Notes: a model not told the origin generated them from the letters alone. 64,000 nt of DNA from Bradyrhizobium sp. in8p8 (GCF_000426845.1 NZ_AUGD01000006.1:186001-250000); one strand, 5' to 3'. Positions 41,696 to 50,817 are shown, numbered from the stretch's first letter. Numbers and translations are program-made.

Positions 41696-43580
41696 TTTTC
41701 TTCACCGGTGCGGGTTCGTCCTGAGTTTGATCTTGAAGGTCCTGACGCAGCACAGGCGTCAGGGTCGCGATTTTGCTCTCGCTCGGCTTCTCGTTGGCAG
41801 GCTTGACCTGCGGCGGCGTGTAGACGAGCGGCAGCTTGACGGTGACGGCAGTGCCCTCGCCCAGCCTGCTTTGTACCGTCAATTCGCCGAGATGCAACGC
41901 CACGAGGCTCTTCACGATCGAAAGCCCGAGACCGGTGCCTTCGTGACGGCGCTGATAGGTCTTGCCGGCCTGGAAGAACGGCGCGCCGATGCGGTTGAGG
42001 TCGTCGGGAGCGATGCCGACCCCGGTATCGCTGATGCATAGCGTCAGCTGCGAACCGGAAACCGCAGCTGCCACGTGAACCTGACCGCCGCGCTCGGTGA
42101 ATTTGATGGCATTGGCGACAAGGTTGAGCACGATTTGCTTGAAGGCCCTGGGATCCCCGGTCATGATCGGCAGGTCCTGCGGCGCGTCGGTGACGAGGTC
42201 GATACCGCTTTCCCGCGCCTTCAGCGCCAGCAGATTGCAGCAATGGAGCAGCGAGGCGCGCGGCGCGAACGGCTCCGATGCAATCTCGAAATTTCCCGAT
42301 TCCATCTTCGACATGTCCAGGATGCCGTTGACGACCGAGAGCAGATGCTGCCCGGAATCGTTGATGAGCTGAGCGTATTCCTTGCGCTGGGCCGCGCCCA
42401 GCATCAGGGCCTGCTCCTGCGCGATCATCTCGGAGAAGCCGATGATGGCATTGAGCGGCGTGCGCAGCTCGTGGCTCATGGTGGCGAGGAAACGCGTCTT
42501 GGCGGCATCGGCAGCTTCCGCCGCGCTGCGCGCCTGATCCAGTGCCTGCTCGAAAAGCTTCCGATCGGTGACGTCGCGCATCACGGCGACGACCTCGGCC
42601 TCGTGGGTGGAATCACGACCGATACCCTGACGGCCCGGATCCCGTTCGAGCGGGCGGCAGCGCATCTCGACCCAGATGAAATCGACCTGACCGCGCTCGG
42701 AGTCGCCAGGCTCCCGCCGCAGCCGGAACTCGACGCTGCGCACGTCGCCGCGTGCCGCGTCGGACAGAGCCGTGAGATAGGCCGGCCGATCGGCGACATG
42801 GACGCGGTCGAAGAGGCCGTGGCCGAGCAGCCCTGCCACCTGCGTGCCGAGCATGGACTCCACCGCCGGCGAGATGAACTGTACCGCGCCGCTGCGCTGA
42901 TGGCGCGAGATCACATCGCTCATGTTCCGCGCCAGCAGGCGGTAACGCTCTTCCTCGCGTGACAAGAGCGCCACTCCGGTGCGCGCGAGCGACTCCGCGC
43001 CAAAGGCGAGGCCCGCGGCATAAAAGGTTGCAGACGCAACGCCGAAGGCCATCAGCACGGCGCGCTCGGCAGCGCTCGGCTCGGCCACCGGCAGCCAGCC
43101 GAATTGGCTGATCAGGATCAGCATGCCGGCGCAGGACAGCGCGAGCACCGAGGCAAAGGCAACGACGCGACGCGAGGCCGACAGCGCAGCTTCGAGGGGA
43201 ACCACGATGAGCCAGACCGCGGCGAATGATTCGATGCCGCCCGTCGTGACCGCAACCGCCATGATCAGGCCGGCGAGCGCCAGCGAAGACAGCACATGCG
43301 CGCCCTCAAAGCGGCCGGTGCGCGACAAGAACCAGGACAGCGTGATTGGCGCGATCAGCCAGGCAAAGGCGGCGACCTCGATCGCACCGGGTGCGCCGCG
43401 CATGGCGAGATAGAGCGGGAATGCGGCGAAGGCTGCGAGGCTGCCGAGCAGCCGCGGCGCCATGAAGGCACGATGGCGCGCTCGCATCAGCGCATCGTAG
43501 CGCGCGGAGGGATGCAGCAGCGCATCGAGACAATCGCGGATGATACTCAAAACTGTCACGGGTCTCGCGCTTCGACTCAA
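41688..43580 (-). CDS. PAS sensor histidine kinase, PleC/DivJ-like
   Basis: A 630-residue membrane kinase. About five to six TMs lie in residues 35-200, a PAS domain in about 215-345, and the dimerization domain has His370 in TMSHELRTPLNAIIGFSEM, the H-box form found in the PleC/DivJ/PdhS group that acts on DivK. The ATPase domain has N-box FKQIVLNLVANAIKF, DTGVGIAPDDL and GTGLGLSIVKSLV. The start is uncertain: TTG at 43580, GTG at 43559 or TTG at 43550. It is coupled to the peptidoglycan-binding gene. A role in cell-cycle or polarity signalling is inferred from the H-box type and a CtrA-like element upstream. Confidence 0.85.
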   Translation of the reverse strand: MSRSARPVTVLSIIRDCLDALLHPSARYDALMRARHRAFMAPRLLGSLAAFAAFPLYLAMRGAPGAIEVAAFAWLIAPITLSWFLSRTGRFEGAHVLSSLALAGLIMAVAVTTGGIESFAAVWLIVVPLEAALSASRRVVAFASVLALSCAGMLILISQFGWLPVAEPSAAERAVLMAFGVASATFYAAGLAFGAESLARTGVALLSREEERYRLLARNMSDVISRHQRSGAVQFISPAVESMLGTQVAGLLGHGLFDRVHVADRPAYLTALSDAARGDVRSVEFRLRREPGDSERGQVDFIWVEMRCRPLERDPGRQGIGRDSTHEAEVVAVMRDVTDRKLFEQALDQARSAAEAADAAKTRFLATMSHELRTPLNAIIGFSEMIAQEQALMLGAAQRKEYAQLINDSGQHLLSVVNGILDMSKMESGNFEIASEPFAPRASLLHCCNLLALKARESGIDLVTDAPQDLPIMTGDPRAFKQIVLNLVANAIKFTERGGQVHVAAAVSGSQLTLCISDTGVGIAPDDLNRIGAPFFQAGKTYQRRHEGTGLGLSIVKSLVALHLGELTVQSRLGEGTAVTVKLPLVYTPPQVKPANEKPSESKIATLTPVLRQDLQDQTQDEPAPVKKSA

Positions 43581-43972
43581 TCGTCTCTTGGAAGACGCGC
43601 CGGAACGCCTCCTTGTCGTTGAGCCACCGTGTCAGAGCGACCTTAAACGAGTGCTAAGGCGCCACCGCATGTGGCCGGACATCGCCCCATCGCGTAGCTT
43701 TTTAGACGATTTGGAGATGTCTTCATTAGGGATGGTGAACACAGGGTTTCACCTCGCCGCGCATGGTTTCGAATTGGTGGATGCGGGGCTGCCACGGCAA
43801 ATCACGGGCGCGAACGTCAATCGAAAATTTACGACACCGCCGATTGCGAAGAATTCTGCGTAAATTTTCCGCGAATTAAGCTCAAGGCAATCACTTGCGA
43901 TTTATCGAGGCTTGCTAGGTCCGGCCTCCGCGGGAGATCGCCGCGGGCGGACTCTAACAGACAGGTCGCAGG
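43581..43972. other. 392-bp divergent control region
   Basis: Lies between the kinase gene (minus) and the DUF5330 gene (plus). A short plus-strand frame at 43540-43863 has no recognisable features. The only site I can support is the CtrA-like element listed separately. The stretch 43815-43900 is AT-rich for this genome and may hold the DUF5330 promoter. Confidence 0.45.
43643..43657. promoter_or_regulatory. CtrA-like site upstream of the kinase gene
   Basis: TTAA-ACGAGTG-CTAA, seven of eight consensus positions of TTAA-N7-TTAA, 63 bp before the kinase start. Confidence 0.35.
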
Positions 43973-44407
43973 ATGCGCTTTCTGCTTCGCATCACATTCT
44001 GGCTCGGGCTGGTGCTTGTGCTCCTGCCGCGGGACAAGACGCCCGAATCGGAGAAGCTGCCGCAGATCGGCGCCGCCGACGCGGTGCAGGCTGCGACCGC
44101 GGCCGTCTCCGACATGACCCAGTTCTGCAAGCGCCAGCCGGCGGCCTGCGAGGTCGGCGGACAGGCCGCGACCATCATCGGCCAGCGAGCCCAGGACGGC
44201 GCGAAGAAGATCTACCAGATCATCAACGACAAGAAAGAGCAGATCACGAACGAGAAGAACGAGAAGACCGACAAGAAGGCGCCCGACCATACCGGCTCAA
44301 TCGCGATGGCCGGCGAAGGCGACATTGCTGCGAGCGAGGCGCCGCGCGACACCCTCAGCCAGGACGACCTCGCGCTGGAATGGCGCGGACCCGAAGCTGC
44401 GAATTAG
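43973..44407 (+). CDS. DUF5330 domain-containing protein
   Basis: A 144-residue protein with an N-terminal signal anchor (MRFLLRITFWLGLVLVLLP), then a conserved stretch with two Cys (MTQFCKRQPAACEVGGQAA) matching DUF5330, then a Lys/Glu-rich helix (IINDKKEQITNEKNEKTDKK) and an acidic tail. It is probably periplasmic. It lies 66 bp before sufE. The function is unknown. Confidence 0.8.
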   Translation: MRFLLRITFWLGLVLVLLPRDKTPESEKLPQIGAADAVQAATAAVSDMTQFCKRQPAACEVGGQAATIIGQRAQDGAKKIYQIINDKKEQITNEKNEKTDKKAPDHTGSIAMAGEGDIAASEAPRDTLSQDDLALEWRGPEAAN

Positions 44408-44473
44408 CACCCAACCCTATCGATTTCACGGCTCCGCGTCCCTATATTGGCTGGAATGGAACTATTGGCCAGC

Positions 44474-44902
44474 ATGACGACAATCGACGAAATCAGGGAC
44501 AATTTCGAGCTTCTTGACGAGTGGGACGACCGCTATCGGTATGTCATCGAACTCGGCCGCACCCTGGAACCGATGTCGGAGGCGGAACACTCCGCCGCCA
44601 ACAAGGTGCAGGGCTGCGTCAGCCAAGTCTGGCTGCAGAAGCTGGTCGACCGCAGCAACGGCGAACTAACCCTGAAATATCGCGGCGACAGCGACGCCCA
44701 TATCGTGCGCGGGCTGGTCGCGATCGTGCTCGCGCTCTATTCGGGCCGAACGCCGCAGCAAATCCTCGATACCGATGCGATCGCGGTGTTCAACGAGTTC
44801 GGTTTCCGCGATCATCTGACGCCGCAGCGCTCCAACGGCCTGCGCTCGATGGTCGAGCGCATCAAGACCGACGCGAAAGAGGCACTCGCGGAAGCGTCGT
44901 AG
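44474..44902 (+). CDS. sufE: SufE family cysteine-desulfurase partner
   Basis: A 142-residue protein with the sulfur-acceptor Cys in NKVQGCVSQVWL and the SufE helices (IDEIRDNFELLDEWDDRYRY, SNGLRSMVERIKTDAKEAL). It takes persulfide sulfur from the SufS desulfurase and passes it to the SufBCD scaffold for Fe-S cluster assembly in the cytoplasm. The start is MTTIDEIR; the upstream MAGMELLAS reading is less likely. The rest of the suf operon is not in the window. It ends 4 bp before the convergent mucR stop. Confidence 0.92.
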   Translation: MTTIDEIRDNFELLDEWDDRYRYVIELGRTLEPMSEAEHSAANKVQGCVSQVWLQKLVDRSNGELTLKYRGDSDAHIVRGLVAIVLALYSGRTPQQILDTDAIAVFNEFGFRDHLTPQRSNGLRSMVERIKTDAKEALAEAS

Positions 44903-44906
44903 AAAT

Positions 44907-45323
44907 TTACTTCCGCTTCCGCTGCTGCTGCCCCAAACCCATCTGCTTGGCCAGCTGCGAGCGCGCCACCGCATAGTTCGGGGCGACCATCGGGTAGTCG
45001 GCGGGCAGGCCCCATTTCTCGCGGTATTGCTCCGGCGTCATGTTGTACTGCGTGCGCAGATGGCGCTTCAGCGACTTGAAGCGCTTGCCGTCCTCCAAAC
45101 AGACCAGATAGTCGGGCGCGATCGACTTCTTCAGCGAGACGGCCGGCTTGGCCGGCTCTAGCGGCGCGGTCTCGGTACGGCCTGACGACACCCGCACCAG
45201 CGCGCCATGCACCTGGCTGATCAGGTTCGGAATCTCGGTCGCGGGCGTCGGATTGTTGCTGAGATAGGCCGACACGATGCTCGCGGTCAGCTCGATGAAA
45301 TTCTTCGCTCCCGCGTCCGACAT
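44907..45323 (-). CDS. mucR: MucR/Ros-family transcriptional regulator
   Basis: A 138-residue regulator. The N-terminal oligomerization region is ELTASIVSAYLSNNP. The C-terminal Ros-type finger is CLEDGKRFKSLKRHL followed by RTQYNMTPEQYREKWGLP. Of the usual C2H2 ligands only the first Cys and first His are clear; the second Cys is Asp and the distal His positions read Gln-Tyr. This resembles rhizobial Mlr proteins that fold without zinc. MucR proteins are H-NS-like repressors controlling exopolysaccharide, motility and symbiosis genes. A palindrome 46-73 bp upstream may be an autoregulatory site. Confidence 0.88.
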   Translation of the reverse strand: MSDAGAKNFIELTASIVSAYLSNNPTPATEIPNLISQVHGALVRVSSGRTETAPLEPAKPAVSLKKSIAPDYLVCLEDGKRFKSLKRHLRTQYNMTPEQYREKWGLPADYPMVAPNYAVARSQLAKQMGLGQQQRKRK

Positions 45324-45368
45324 GCATCCATCCCTTCTCCGGCCTGCGTCTCACCGGATTGACGATGC

Positions 45369-45396
45369 CAAAGTATTCCGTGTCAAGAATACATTG
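45369..45396. promoter_or_regulatory. Palindromic operator candidate upstream of mucR
   Basis: CAAAGTATTC (45369-45378), 8 bp, then GAATACATTG (45387-45396): ten-base arms with one mismatch, inside the AT-richest part of the mucR leader. Ros/MucR proteins repress their own genes, so this is a plausible autoregulatory site. Confidence 0.4.
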
Positions 45397-45469
45397 GGCT
45401 GAAACAGGACAACTGACGACGATGCCGTGATTACTGGGAACGGCGTTGCTCTACTTGAGCCGGGCGACC

Positions 45470-46315
45470 TCAACCGCGCTGATCGAGATGGGCGCGGAGT
45501 TCGTCGATCGAGGCAAATCGCATCATCCCTTCCGGCATCTGCGCCTCGATCGAGCCGTCGGAATAAAGTGAATAGGCCATGCCGTCGACGACGCCGGATT
45601 TGAGGACCGTCACGGGTGCGGGCTCGACAGGCGGCGGCGGTTCGGGCGCAGGAGTCGGGGCGGCTTCCGCAAAGGTCGAAGGCGAGCGCGGCGGCGGGCG
45701 GCGCGAGCCGCCTGGCGGCTCCGGCGGGCGTGTGCGGTCCGGCTTCGGCCAGGCAACATCAAAGCTCGCGGGCGGACTGTCAGCGGCTCCGCTCGACTCC
45801 TCGGGCGGCAGCGCACTTTCAGTGCCTTTCGTCTCTGCGCGCTCACGCTCCTTGCGTGAGGTCGAGGCGAACAGCAGGTTGCGCCGACGCGGCGCTTCAG
45901 GCGCGGCGGGCGGCGTAGCGGCTTCCGGCTCCTGCGGTCCCTCGGCGCGCGGCCGCTCGCGCGCAGCAGCTTCGCTCTGCCAGGGTGGCGGGCTTGCCGG
46001 CGGCGGCGCAGGCTCGCCCCTCGCAGCAGCGACCGGCTCGGGCGCGAGGCCGTCAGGCAGGGCCAGGCCGGGCAGCACGGGCCTGACCCGAACCTCGGAC
46101 GGCGCGATCGCACCAGCCAGCCGGCGCGCGATACCCTTCAGCTCGAGCAGCACCAGATGCATGCCGACCAGTAACATTCCGGAGCAGACGCCAATGGTGC
46201 CGGCGATTATGAGGGTCCCGCCGAGGCTGAATTCCCTGATGGTCAGGCCGGAAATGATCGCAAGGAGACCCGCCAGGACGGCGCAAATCCCCACGATCAA
46301 CAATGCCAAGTTCAT
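45470..46315 (-). CDS. Two-TM membrane protein with a proline-rich domain
   Basis: A 281-residue protein starting at MNLALLIVG. Two TMs at the N-terminus (LLIVGICAVLAGLLAIISGL, GTLIIAGTIGVCSGMLLVGM) are followed by a long Pro/Ala/Glu-rich disordered region and a short folded C-terminus (VVDGMAYSLYSDGSIEAQMP, FASIDELRAHLDQ). Similar proteins occur across Bradyrhizobiaceae, but the function is unknown to me. It is a single gene. Confidence 0.75.
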   Translation of the reverse strand: MNLALLIVGICAVLAGLLAIISGLTIREFSLGGTLIIAGTIGVCSGMLLVGMHLVLLELKGIARRLAGAIAPSEVRVRPVLPGLALPDGLAPEPVAAARGEPAPPPASPPPWQSEAAARERPRAEGPQEPEAATPPAAPEAPRRRNLLFASTSRKERERAETKGTESALPPEESSGAADSPPASFDVAWPKPDRTRPPEPPGGSRRPPPRSPSTFAEAAPTPAPEPPPPVEPAPVTVLKSGVVDGMAYSLYSDGSIEAQMPEGMMRFASIDELRAHLDQRG

Positions 46316-46631
46316 CGAACTCACCCCCGGGGGCCGCGCATCCACACGCGACAACCGCTACGCCACGATACCGTCATACGATGTTCCACGCCAACGGCGA
46401 ATTGAGGGCCGTGTTCCCAAGGGGAAGGAAATCAGGGACTTATTCACATTCCCTTCAGCTCCGGCTCACTACTGCTATGGCTGCTCTCAGGCAGGCGGAA
46501 TTGCTGCATCGCATCAGGAATTTAGCCATAATGGCCAATTACTTGGTAATGGAACTGCGCTATAGGGAATCCGGGGAGCAGGCCCGCGCGCACCAGTTGG
46601 GCCTAGAGGGGATTCCGGGGCACCGATAGCC
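46316..46631. other. 316-bp divergent intergenic region
   Basis: Lies between the Pro-rich membrane gene (minus) and the GT39-like gene (plus). GGGAATCCGGGG at 46567 and GGGGATTCCGGGG at 46610 form a short near direct repeat just before the plus-strand gene. I see no gene, clear promoter or terminator here. Confidence 0.4.
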
Positions 46632-48281
46632 ATGACATCGATCACGACCTCGGCGATCGAGACGCCCCTGCGGCGCTCGGTCGAACGGACTTGCGACGAT
46701 CTCGCCATGCTGGTGCTGGCTGCGGTTGCCGTCATTGCAGGCCTGACCTTCCGAGACTACGGGCTCGGCTGGGACGATTACACCCACGCTGAATATGCGG
46801 ACTTGCTGCTGCGCATGTTCGGTTCCGGCTTCAAGGATACCGCGGCGCTCTCCTTCGCCAATCTCTACATGTATGGCGGCGGCTTCGACATGGTCGCGGC
46901 CCTGCTCCACAAGGTCATCCCACTCGAGTTGTTCGAGACGCGACGCCTGGTCGGCGCCATCGTCGGCGTGATCGGGCTTGCCGTGACGTGGCGGCTCGGC
47001 CGCCGGATCGGGGGTCCCCTTGCCGGTCTGGCCTCTCTCCTGCTGCTCGCGCTCTGCCCGATCTTCTATGGCCACATGTTCATGAACCCGAAGGATGCGC
47101 CCTTCGCGGTGTCCATGATCATCCTGATGCTGGGGCTCGTCCGCCTCGCCGAGGAGTATCCGCAGCCATCGCCGCGCACGATCCTGATCGTCGGCTTGGG
47201 CGCAGGCCTGTCGCTCGGTTGCCGCGTTCTCGGCGGGCTCGCGCTTGTCTACGCCATCATTGGCTTCATACCGCTGTTCCTTGAGGAATTGCGCAACGAG
47301 GGCTTTCGCGAGTCTGTCCGCCGCTTCGCCCATGTCATCTACGTGCTGCTGCCCGGCCTCGTGCTCGGCTACCTCGTAATGGGGCTGATCTGGCCGTGGT
47401 CGATCATGGAGCCCGCCAATCCTTTCGAGGCGCTGACCTACTTCTCGCACTTTTTCGAGAAACCCTGGAAGGAGATGTTCGACGGCGCGATCGTGTCCGT
47501 GCCCGACATGCCCTGGTCCTATCTGCCCACGCTGTTCGCACTCCAGTTGCCCGAGGTGATGCTGGTGCTGATGGCGGGCGCCGTAGTCGGCACCTTCGCC
47601 ATGCTCCTGCACCGCAAGGTCCCCGCGCGGCGCAAGACCATCCTCCTGATGCTGACGCTCGCCGCGACCCTGCCGCTCGTGATCGCCATGGTGAAGCGGC
47701 CGGCGCTCTACAACGGCATTCGCCATTTCGTCTTCGTGATCCCGCCGATGGCTGTGCTCGGGGGTGTCGCCTTCGCCTGGACGATGGAGCGCCTGCGCGC
47801 CAATCACCGCACATGGCAGCCGGTCGTACTCGCGACCTTCTGCTTCGGCCTGGCGCTCCCGCTCGCCGAGATGATCCGGCTGCACCCTTATCAGTACACC
47901 CACTTCAATCACATCGCAGGCACCGTCCGCGGCGCGGACAACCGTTTCATGCTGGACTATTGGGGCCTCGCGCTGAAGCAGGCCTCCGACGAACTGCGCG
48001 AACAGCTCGTCGAGCGCCAGGAAGTGCCGCCCAGCAGTCGCAAATGGAAAGTCGCGGTCTGCGGTCCGCAGCGCCCGGCCCAGGTCGCGCTCGGCCCCGA
48101 CTTCACCATCGGCTGGGACTCCAACGCGGCCGATTTCGCCATGACGCTCGGCGAGTTCTACTGCAAGGGCCTCACGGCGCCCGTCATGGTCGAGATCAAG
48201 CGCGACGACGTGGTGTTCGCCCGCGTCTATGACATCCGCGGCCGCAGCATTTCCAGCCTCCTGTCGATCCCGGCGCCGTAG
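46632..48281 (+). CDS. GT39/ArnT-like polytopic glycosyltransferase
   Basis: A 549-residue inner-membrane protein with about 11-12 TMs. The first periplasmic loop has paired acidic residues (GLGWDDYTHAEY) as in GT-C glycosyltransferases of the PMT/ArnT group, and MNPKDAPFAVSMIIL and FRDYGL fit the family. The C-terminal 100 residues are periplasmic (YWGLALKQASDELREQL and later). It would transfer a sugar from a lipid-linked donor to an envelope acceptor; neither can be named. It stands alone. Confidence 0.75.
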   Translation: MTSITTSAIETPLRRSVERTCDDLAMLVLAAVAVIAGLTFRDYGLGWDDYTHAEYADLLLRMFGSGFKDTAALSFANLYMYGGGFDMVAALLHKVIPLELFETRRLVGAIVGVIGLAVTWRLGRRIGGPLAGLASLLLLALCPIFYGHMFMNPKDAPFAVSMIILMLGLVRLAEEYPQPSPRTILIVGLGAGLSLGCRVLGGLALVYAIIGFIPLFLEELRNEGFRESVRRFAHVIYVLLPGLVLGYLVMGLIWPWSIMEPANPFEALTYFSHFFEKPWKEMFDGAIVSVPDMPWSYLPTLFALQLPEVMLVLMAGAVVGTFAMLLHRKVPARRKTILLMLTLAATLPLVIAMVKRPALYNGIRHFVFVIPPMAVLGGVAFAWTMERLRANHRTWQPVVLATFCFGLALPLAEMIRLHPYQYTHFNHIAGTVRGADNRFMLDYWGLALKQASDELREQLVERQEVPPSSRKWKVAVCGPQRPAQVALGPDFTIGWDSNAADFAMTLGEFYCKGLTAPVMVEIKRDDVVFARVYDIRGRSISSLLSIPAP

Positions 48282-48439
48282 CAGTTTTCTCCGGGCCGTA
48301 TCGCTTCCGCCTTCACTCTTCGAGCTACGGCGGACAAGCATGCGGGCTGCGCGCGACAGCCAAGCTCCCCGCGCCTTGCCGCAAACTTCGACCAAGACTA
48401 CGCTTCGCTCCGCAACAACGAAGTTCGGAGAGACCAGCC

Positions 48440-49219
48440 ATGTCGCCAGCAGAAGCCCGTCTGAGGGAAGTGCCGTCCAACATGACGGAGGCGGAGTGGC
48501 AGCAACGGGTCAACCTCGCCGCCTGCTATCGCCTCGTCGCGCTGTACGGCTGGGACGATCTGGTCGACACCCACATCTCCGCGCGCGTGCCCGGCCCCGA
48601 GCATCACTTCCTGATCAATCCCTACGGGCTGATGTTCGAGGAGATCACTGCTTCCAGCCTCGTCAAGGTCGACCTGCACGGCAACCAGCTCTCCGAGAGC
48701 GAATACAGCATCAACCCGGCCGGCTTCACCATCCATTCGGCGATTCACGAGGTGCGTGAGGACGCCATCTGCGTGCTGCATCTCCACACCCTCGACGGCA
48801 CCGCGGTGTCGAGCAGCGCGGAGGGCCTGTTGCCGCTGAACCAGACCGCGCAACTGGTCACCCACGACCTCGCCTATCACGACTATGAAGGCATCGCGCT
48901 CGATCACGACGAGCGGCCGCGGCTCCAGAAGGATCTCGGCGACCACAACCACATGCTCCTGCGCAACCACGGCACCCTCACGGTCGGCCGCTCGGTCGCC
49001 TCCGCTTTCGAACGCATGTATCATCTCGAGCGCGCCTGCTCGATGCAGGTGCGCACCCGCGCGCTGGGCACGCCGGTCTACCCGGTCGATGGCACCGCGA
49101 TCGACAAGAACACCGAATTGCTGTCGAACCGCGACCGCGCCGAGCTGCGCGCGACCAACCTGGTATGGCCGCCCTTGCTGCGCAAGCTCGACCGCGTCAA
49201 CCCCGGCTACAGGTCTTGA
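48440..49219 (+). CDS. Class II aldolase/adducin family protein
   Basis: A 259-residue protein. The zinc site is HLHT (residues 115-118) with a third His in LLRNHGTLTVG, the layout of the fuculose aldolase/adducin fold. The N-terminal phrase ALYGWDDLVDTHISARVP is typical of the longer adducin-like bacterial group. The substrate is unknown; members include aldolases, epimerases and decarboxylases. It is cytoplasmic. It ends 58 bp before a strong terminator, so it is a single-gene unit. Confidence 0.88.
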   Translation: MSPAEARLREVPSNMTEAEWQQRVNLAACYRLVALYGWDDLVDTHISARVPGPEHHFLINPYGLMFEEITASSLVKVDLHGNQLSESEYSINPAGFTIHSAIHEVREDAICVLHLHTLDGTAVSSSAEGLLPLNQTAQLVTHDLAYHDYEGIALDHDERPRLQKDLGDHNHMLLRNHGTLTVGRSVASAFERMYHLERACSMQVRTRALGTPVYPVDGTAIDKNTELLSNRDRAELRATNLVWPPLLRKLDRVNPGYRS

Positions 49220-49277
49220 GATATCCGTGACCTGGTGTAGAATAGCTCCAACGAACCTCTACGCCTTTTGGAATGAA

Positions 49278-49305
49278 ACGCCGCCCAATCCCGGGCGGCG
49301 TTTTT
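49278..49305 (+). terminator. Intrinsic terminator after the class II aldolase gene
   Basis: ACGCCGCCC (49278-49286) pairs perfectly with GGGCGGCGT (49293-49301) around a 6-nt loop, followed by TTTTTA. The minus-strand reading gives a stem followed by TTTC, so weak bidirectional use is possible. Confidence 0.85.
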
Positions 49306-49324
49306 ATCTGGCAGCCAATCCGCT

Positions 49325-49405
49325 CGTCGTGCGCGGGCTTGACCCGCGCATCCATTGCAGAATGATCTGGCCTGATGGATTGCCGGGTCAAGCCCGGCAA
49401 TGACG
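49325..49405. repeat. Palindromic intergenic repeat, family B
   Basis: Left arm CGTCGTGCGCGGGCTTGACC and right arm GGTCAAGCCCGGCAATGACG with internal ATCCAT/ATGGAT pairing. A different family from the repeats at 1625 and 40137, also of a type common in Bradyrhizobium intergenic DNA. Confidence 0.7.
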
Positions 49406-49422
49406 CCGCTGATGCCGACCTC

Positions 49423-50817
49423 TTACTTCACCTCCGCGAGCGCCGCGAGAATGCGGGCCCAGGAGCGGATGCCCTTCTGGAAGCTCCGCAGGTCGTATTT
49501 CTCGTTCGGTGAATGGATATTGTCATCGTCGAGACCAAAACCCACCAGCAGCGAGTCGAGGCCCAACGTGCGCTTGAAGTCGGCGACGATCGGGATCGAC
49601 GCACCTGAGCCCATCAGCACCGTCTCCTTGCCCCATTCCTCCGTCAGTGCCTTGCTGGCGGCGGCGAGCGGCTTCATGCTCCAGTCGAGGGCGACAGCGG
49701 GCGCGGCGGAATGGTCGCCGAACTCGACCTTGCAGTCGCCGGGAATCCGCGAAGTCACATAATCGCGGAAGGCCTTGCGGATCTTCTGCGGGTCCTGGCC
49801 CTGCACGAGGCGGAACGAGACCTTCGCCGAGGCATGCGAGGGGATCACCGTCTTGGAGCCCTCGCCGATATAGCCGCCCCAAATCCCGTTGACGTCGCAG
49901 GTCGGACGCGTGGACGCCTGCTCGATCAGGAGCCGGCCCTTCTCGCCGGCGGGAAGCGACAAGCCGACGGGCTTGAGGAACGTGTCGGGCGTGAATTCGA
50001 GCTTCTTCCACTGTGCCAGGATGTCAGCGGGCGTGTCCTTCACTCCATCATAGAAGCCTGGAATGGTGATACGGTTGTCATCGTCGAACAGGCCGCCGAG
50101 AATCTTCGTAAGCACCCGGATCGGGTTCATCGCGGTGCCGCCGAACACGCCGGAATGCAAGTCGCGATTGGCAGCGGTAATCTTCAGCTCCTCGTAAAGC
50201 AGGCCACGCAGCGAAGTCGTGATCGCCGGCGTGCTGGGATCCCACATGCCGGTGTCGCAGACCAGCACGTAGTCTGCTTTGAATTCGTCCTTGTTGGCTT
50301 CGATGAAAGGCACGAAGTTCTTCGAGCCGACCTCCTCCTCGCCCTCGATCAGGAAAGTGACGTCGATCGGCAGCGAGCCCGTGACCTTCTTCCAGGCGCG
50401 GCAAGCCTCGACGAACGTCATCACCTGCCCCTTGTCGTCCTCAGCGCCGCGCGCGACGATGATCTTGCGGCCATCGGCATGATCCGCGACGGCGGGCTCG
50501 AACGGCGGACGGTGCCACAGATCGAGCGGATCAACCGGCTGAACGTCGTAATGGCCGTAAAACAGCACGTGCGGCCGCCCGCCCGCTCCGGTCTTGCCGA
50601 CTACGGCGGGATGGCCCGCGGTCGGCCGTACCTCGGCGGCTACACCGAGGCTGGCAATGTCCTTGGCGAGATGCTCGGCCGCAGCCTTGCAATCGTCCGC
50701 GAAGGCCGGGTCGGCCGAGATCGACTTGATCCGCAACAAGGCGAACAGGCGCTCCAGACTGTTGTCGAAATCCTTGTCGATGTGGTCGAGCACGGATTGG
50801 AGCTGCGTGTTGGACAT
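49423..50817 (-). CDS. M20 family metallopeptidase (dipeptidase)
   Basis: A 464-residue zinc peptidase starting at MSNTQLQSVLDHID. Metal ligands are in FYGHYDVQP (His, Asp), ARGAEDDKGQ, IEGEEEVGS (catalytic Glu) and DNIHSPNEKY (His). The dimerization lid lies between about residues 190 and 340, with the usual HSGVFGG near its start. It matches the M20A carnosinase-like/ArgE group of cytosolic dipeptidases. The long upstream in-frame extension is not protein-like and was dropped. It is monocistronic. Confidence 0.92.
   Translation of the reverse strand: MSNTQLQSVLDHIDKDFDNSLERLFALLRIKSISADPAFADDCKAAAEHLAKDIASLGVAAEVRPTAGHPAVVGKTGAGGRPHVLFYGHYDVQPVDPLDLWHRPPFEPAVADHADGRKIIVARGAEDDKGQVMTFVEACRAWKKVTGSLPIDVTFLIEGEEEVGSKNFVPFIEANKDEFKADYVLVCDTGMWDPSTPAITTSLRGLLYEELKITAANRDLHSGVFGGTAMNPIRVLTKILGGLFDDDNRITIPGFYDGVKDTPADILAQWKKLEFTPDTFLKPVGLSLPAGEKGRLLIEQASTRPTCDVNGIWGGYIGEGSKTVIPSHASAKVSFRLVQGQDPQKIRKAFRDYVTSRIPGDCKVEFGDHSAAPAVALDWSMKPLAAASKALTEEWGKETVLMGSGASIPIVADFKRTLGLDSLLVGFGLDDDNIHSPNEKYDLRSFQKGIRSWARILAALAEVK

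Noticed and set aside
43540..43863. Plus-strand frame of 107 codons in the kinase/DUF5330 gap
   Set aside because: It overlaps the kinase start on the other strand, lacks a ribosome site and shows no domain or signal.
46560..48395. Minus-strand frame of 611 codons opposite the GT39-like gene
   Set aside because: Antisense to a clear polytopic membrane protein; His/Asp/Arg-rich without motifs.
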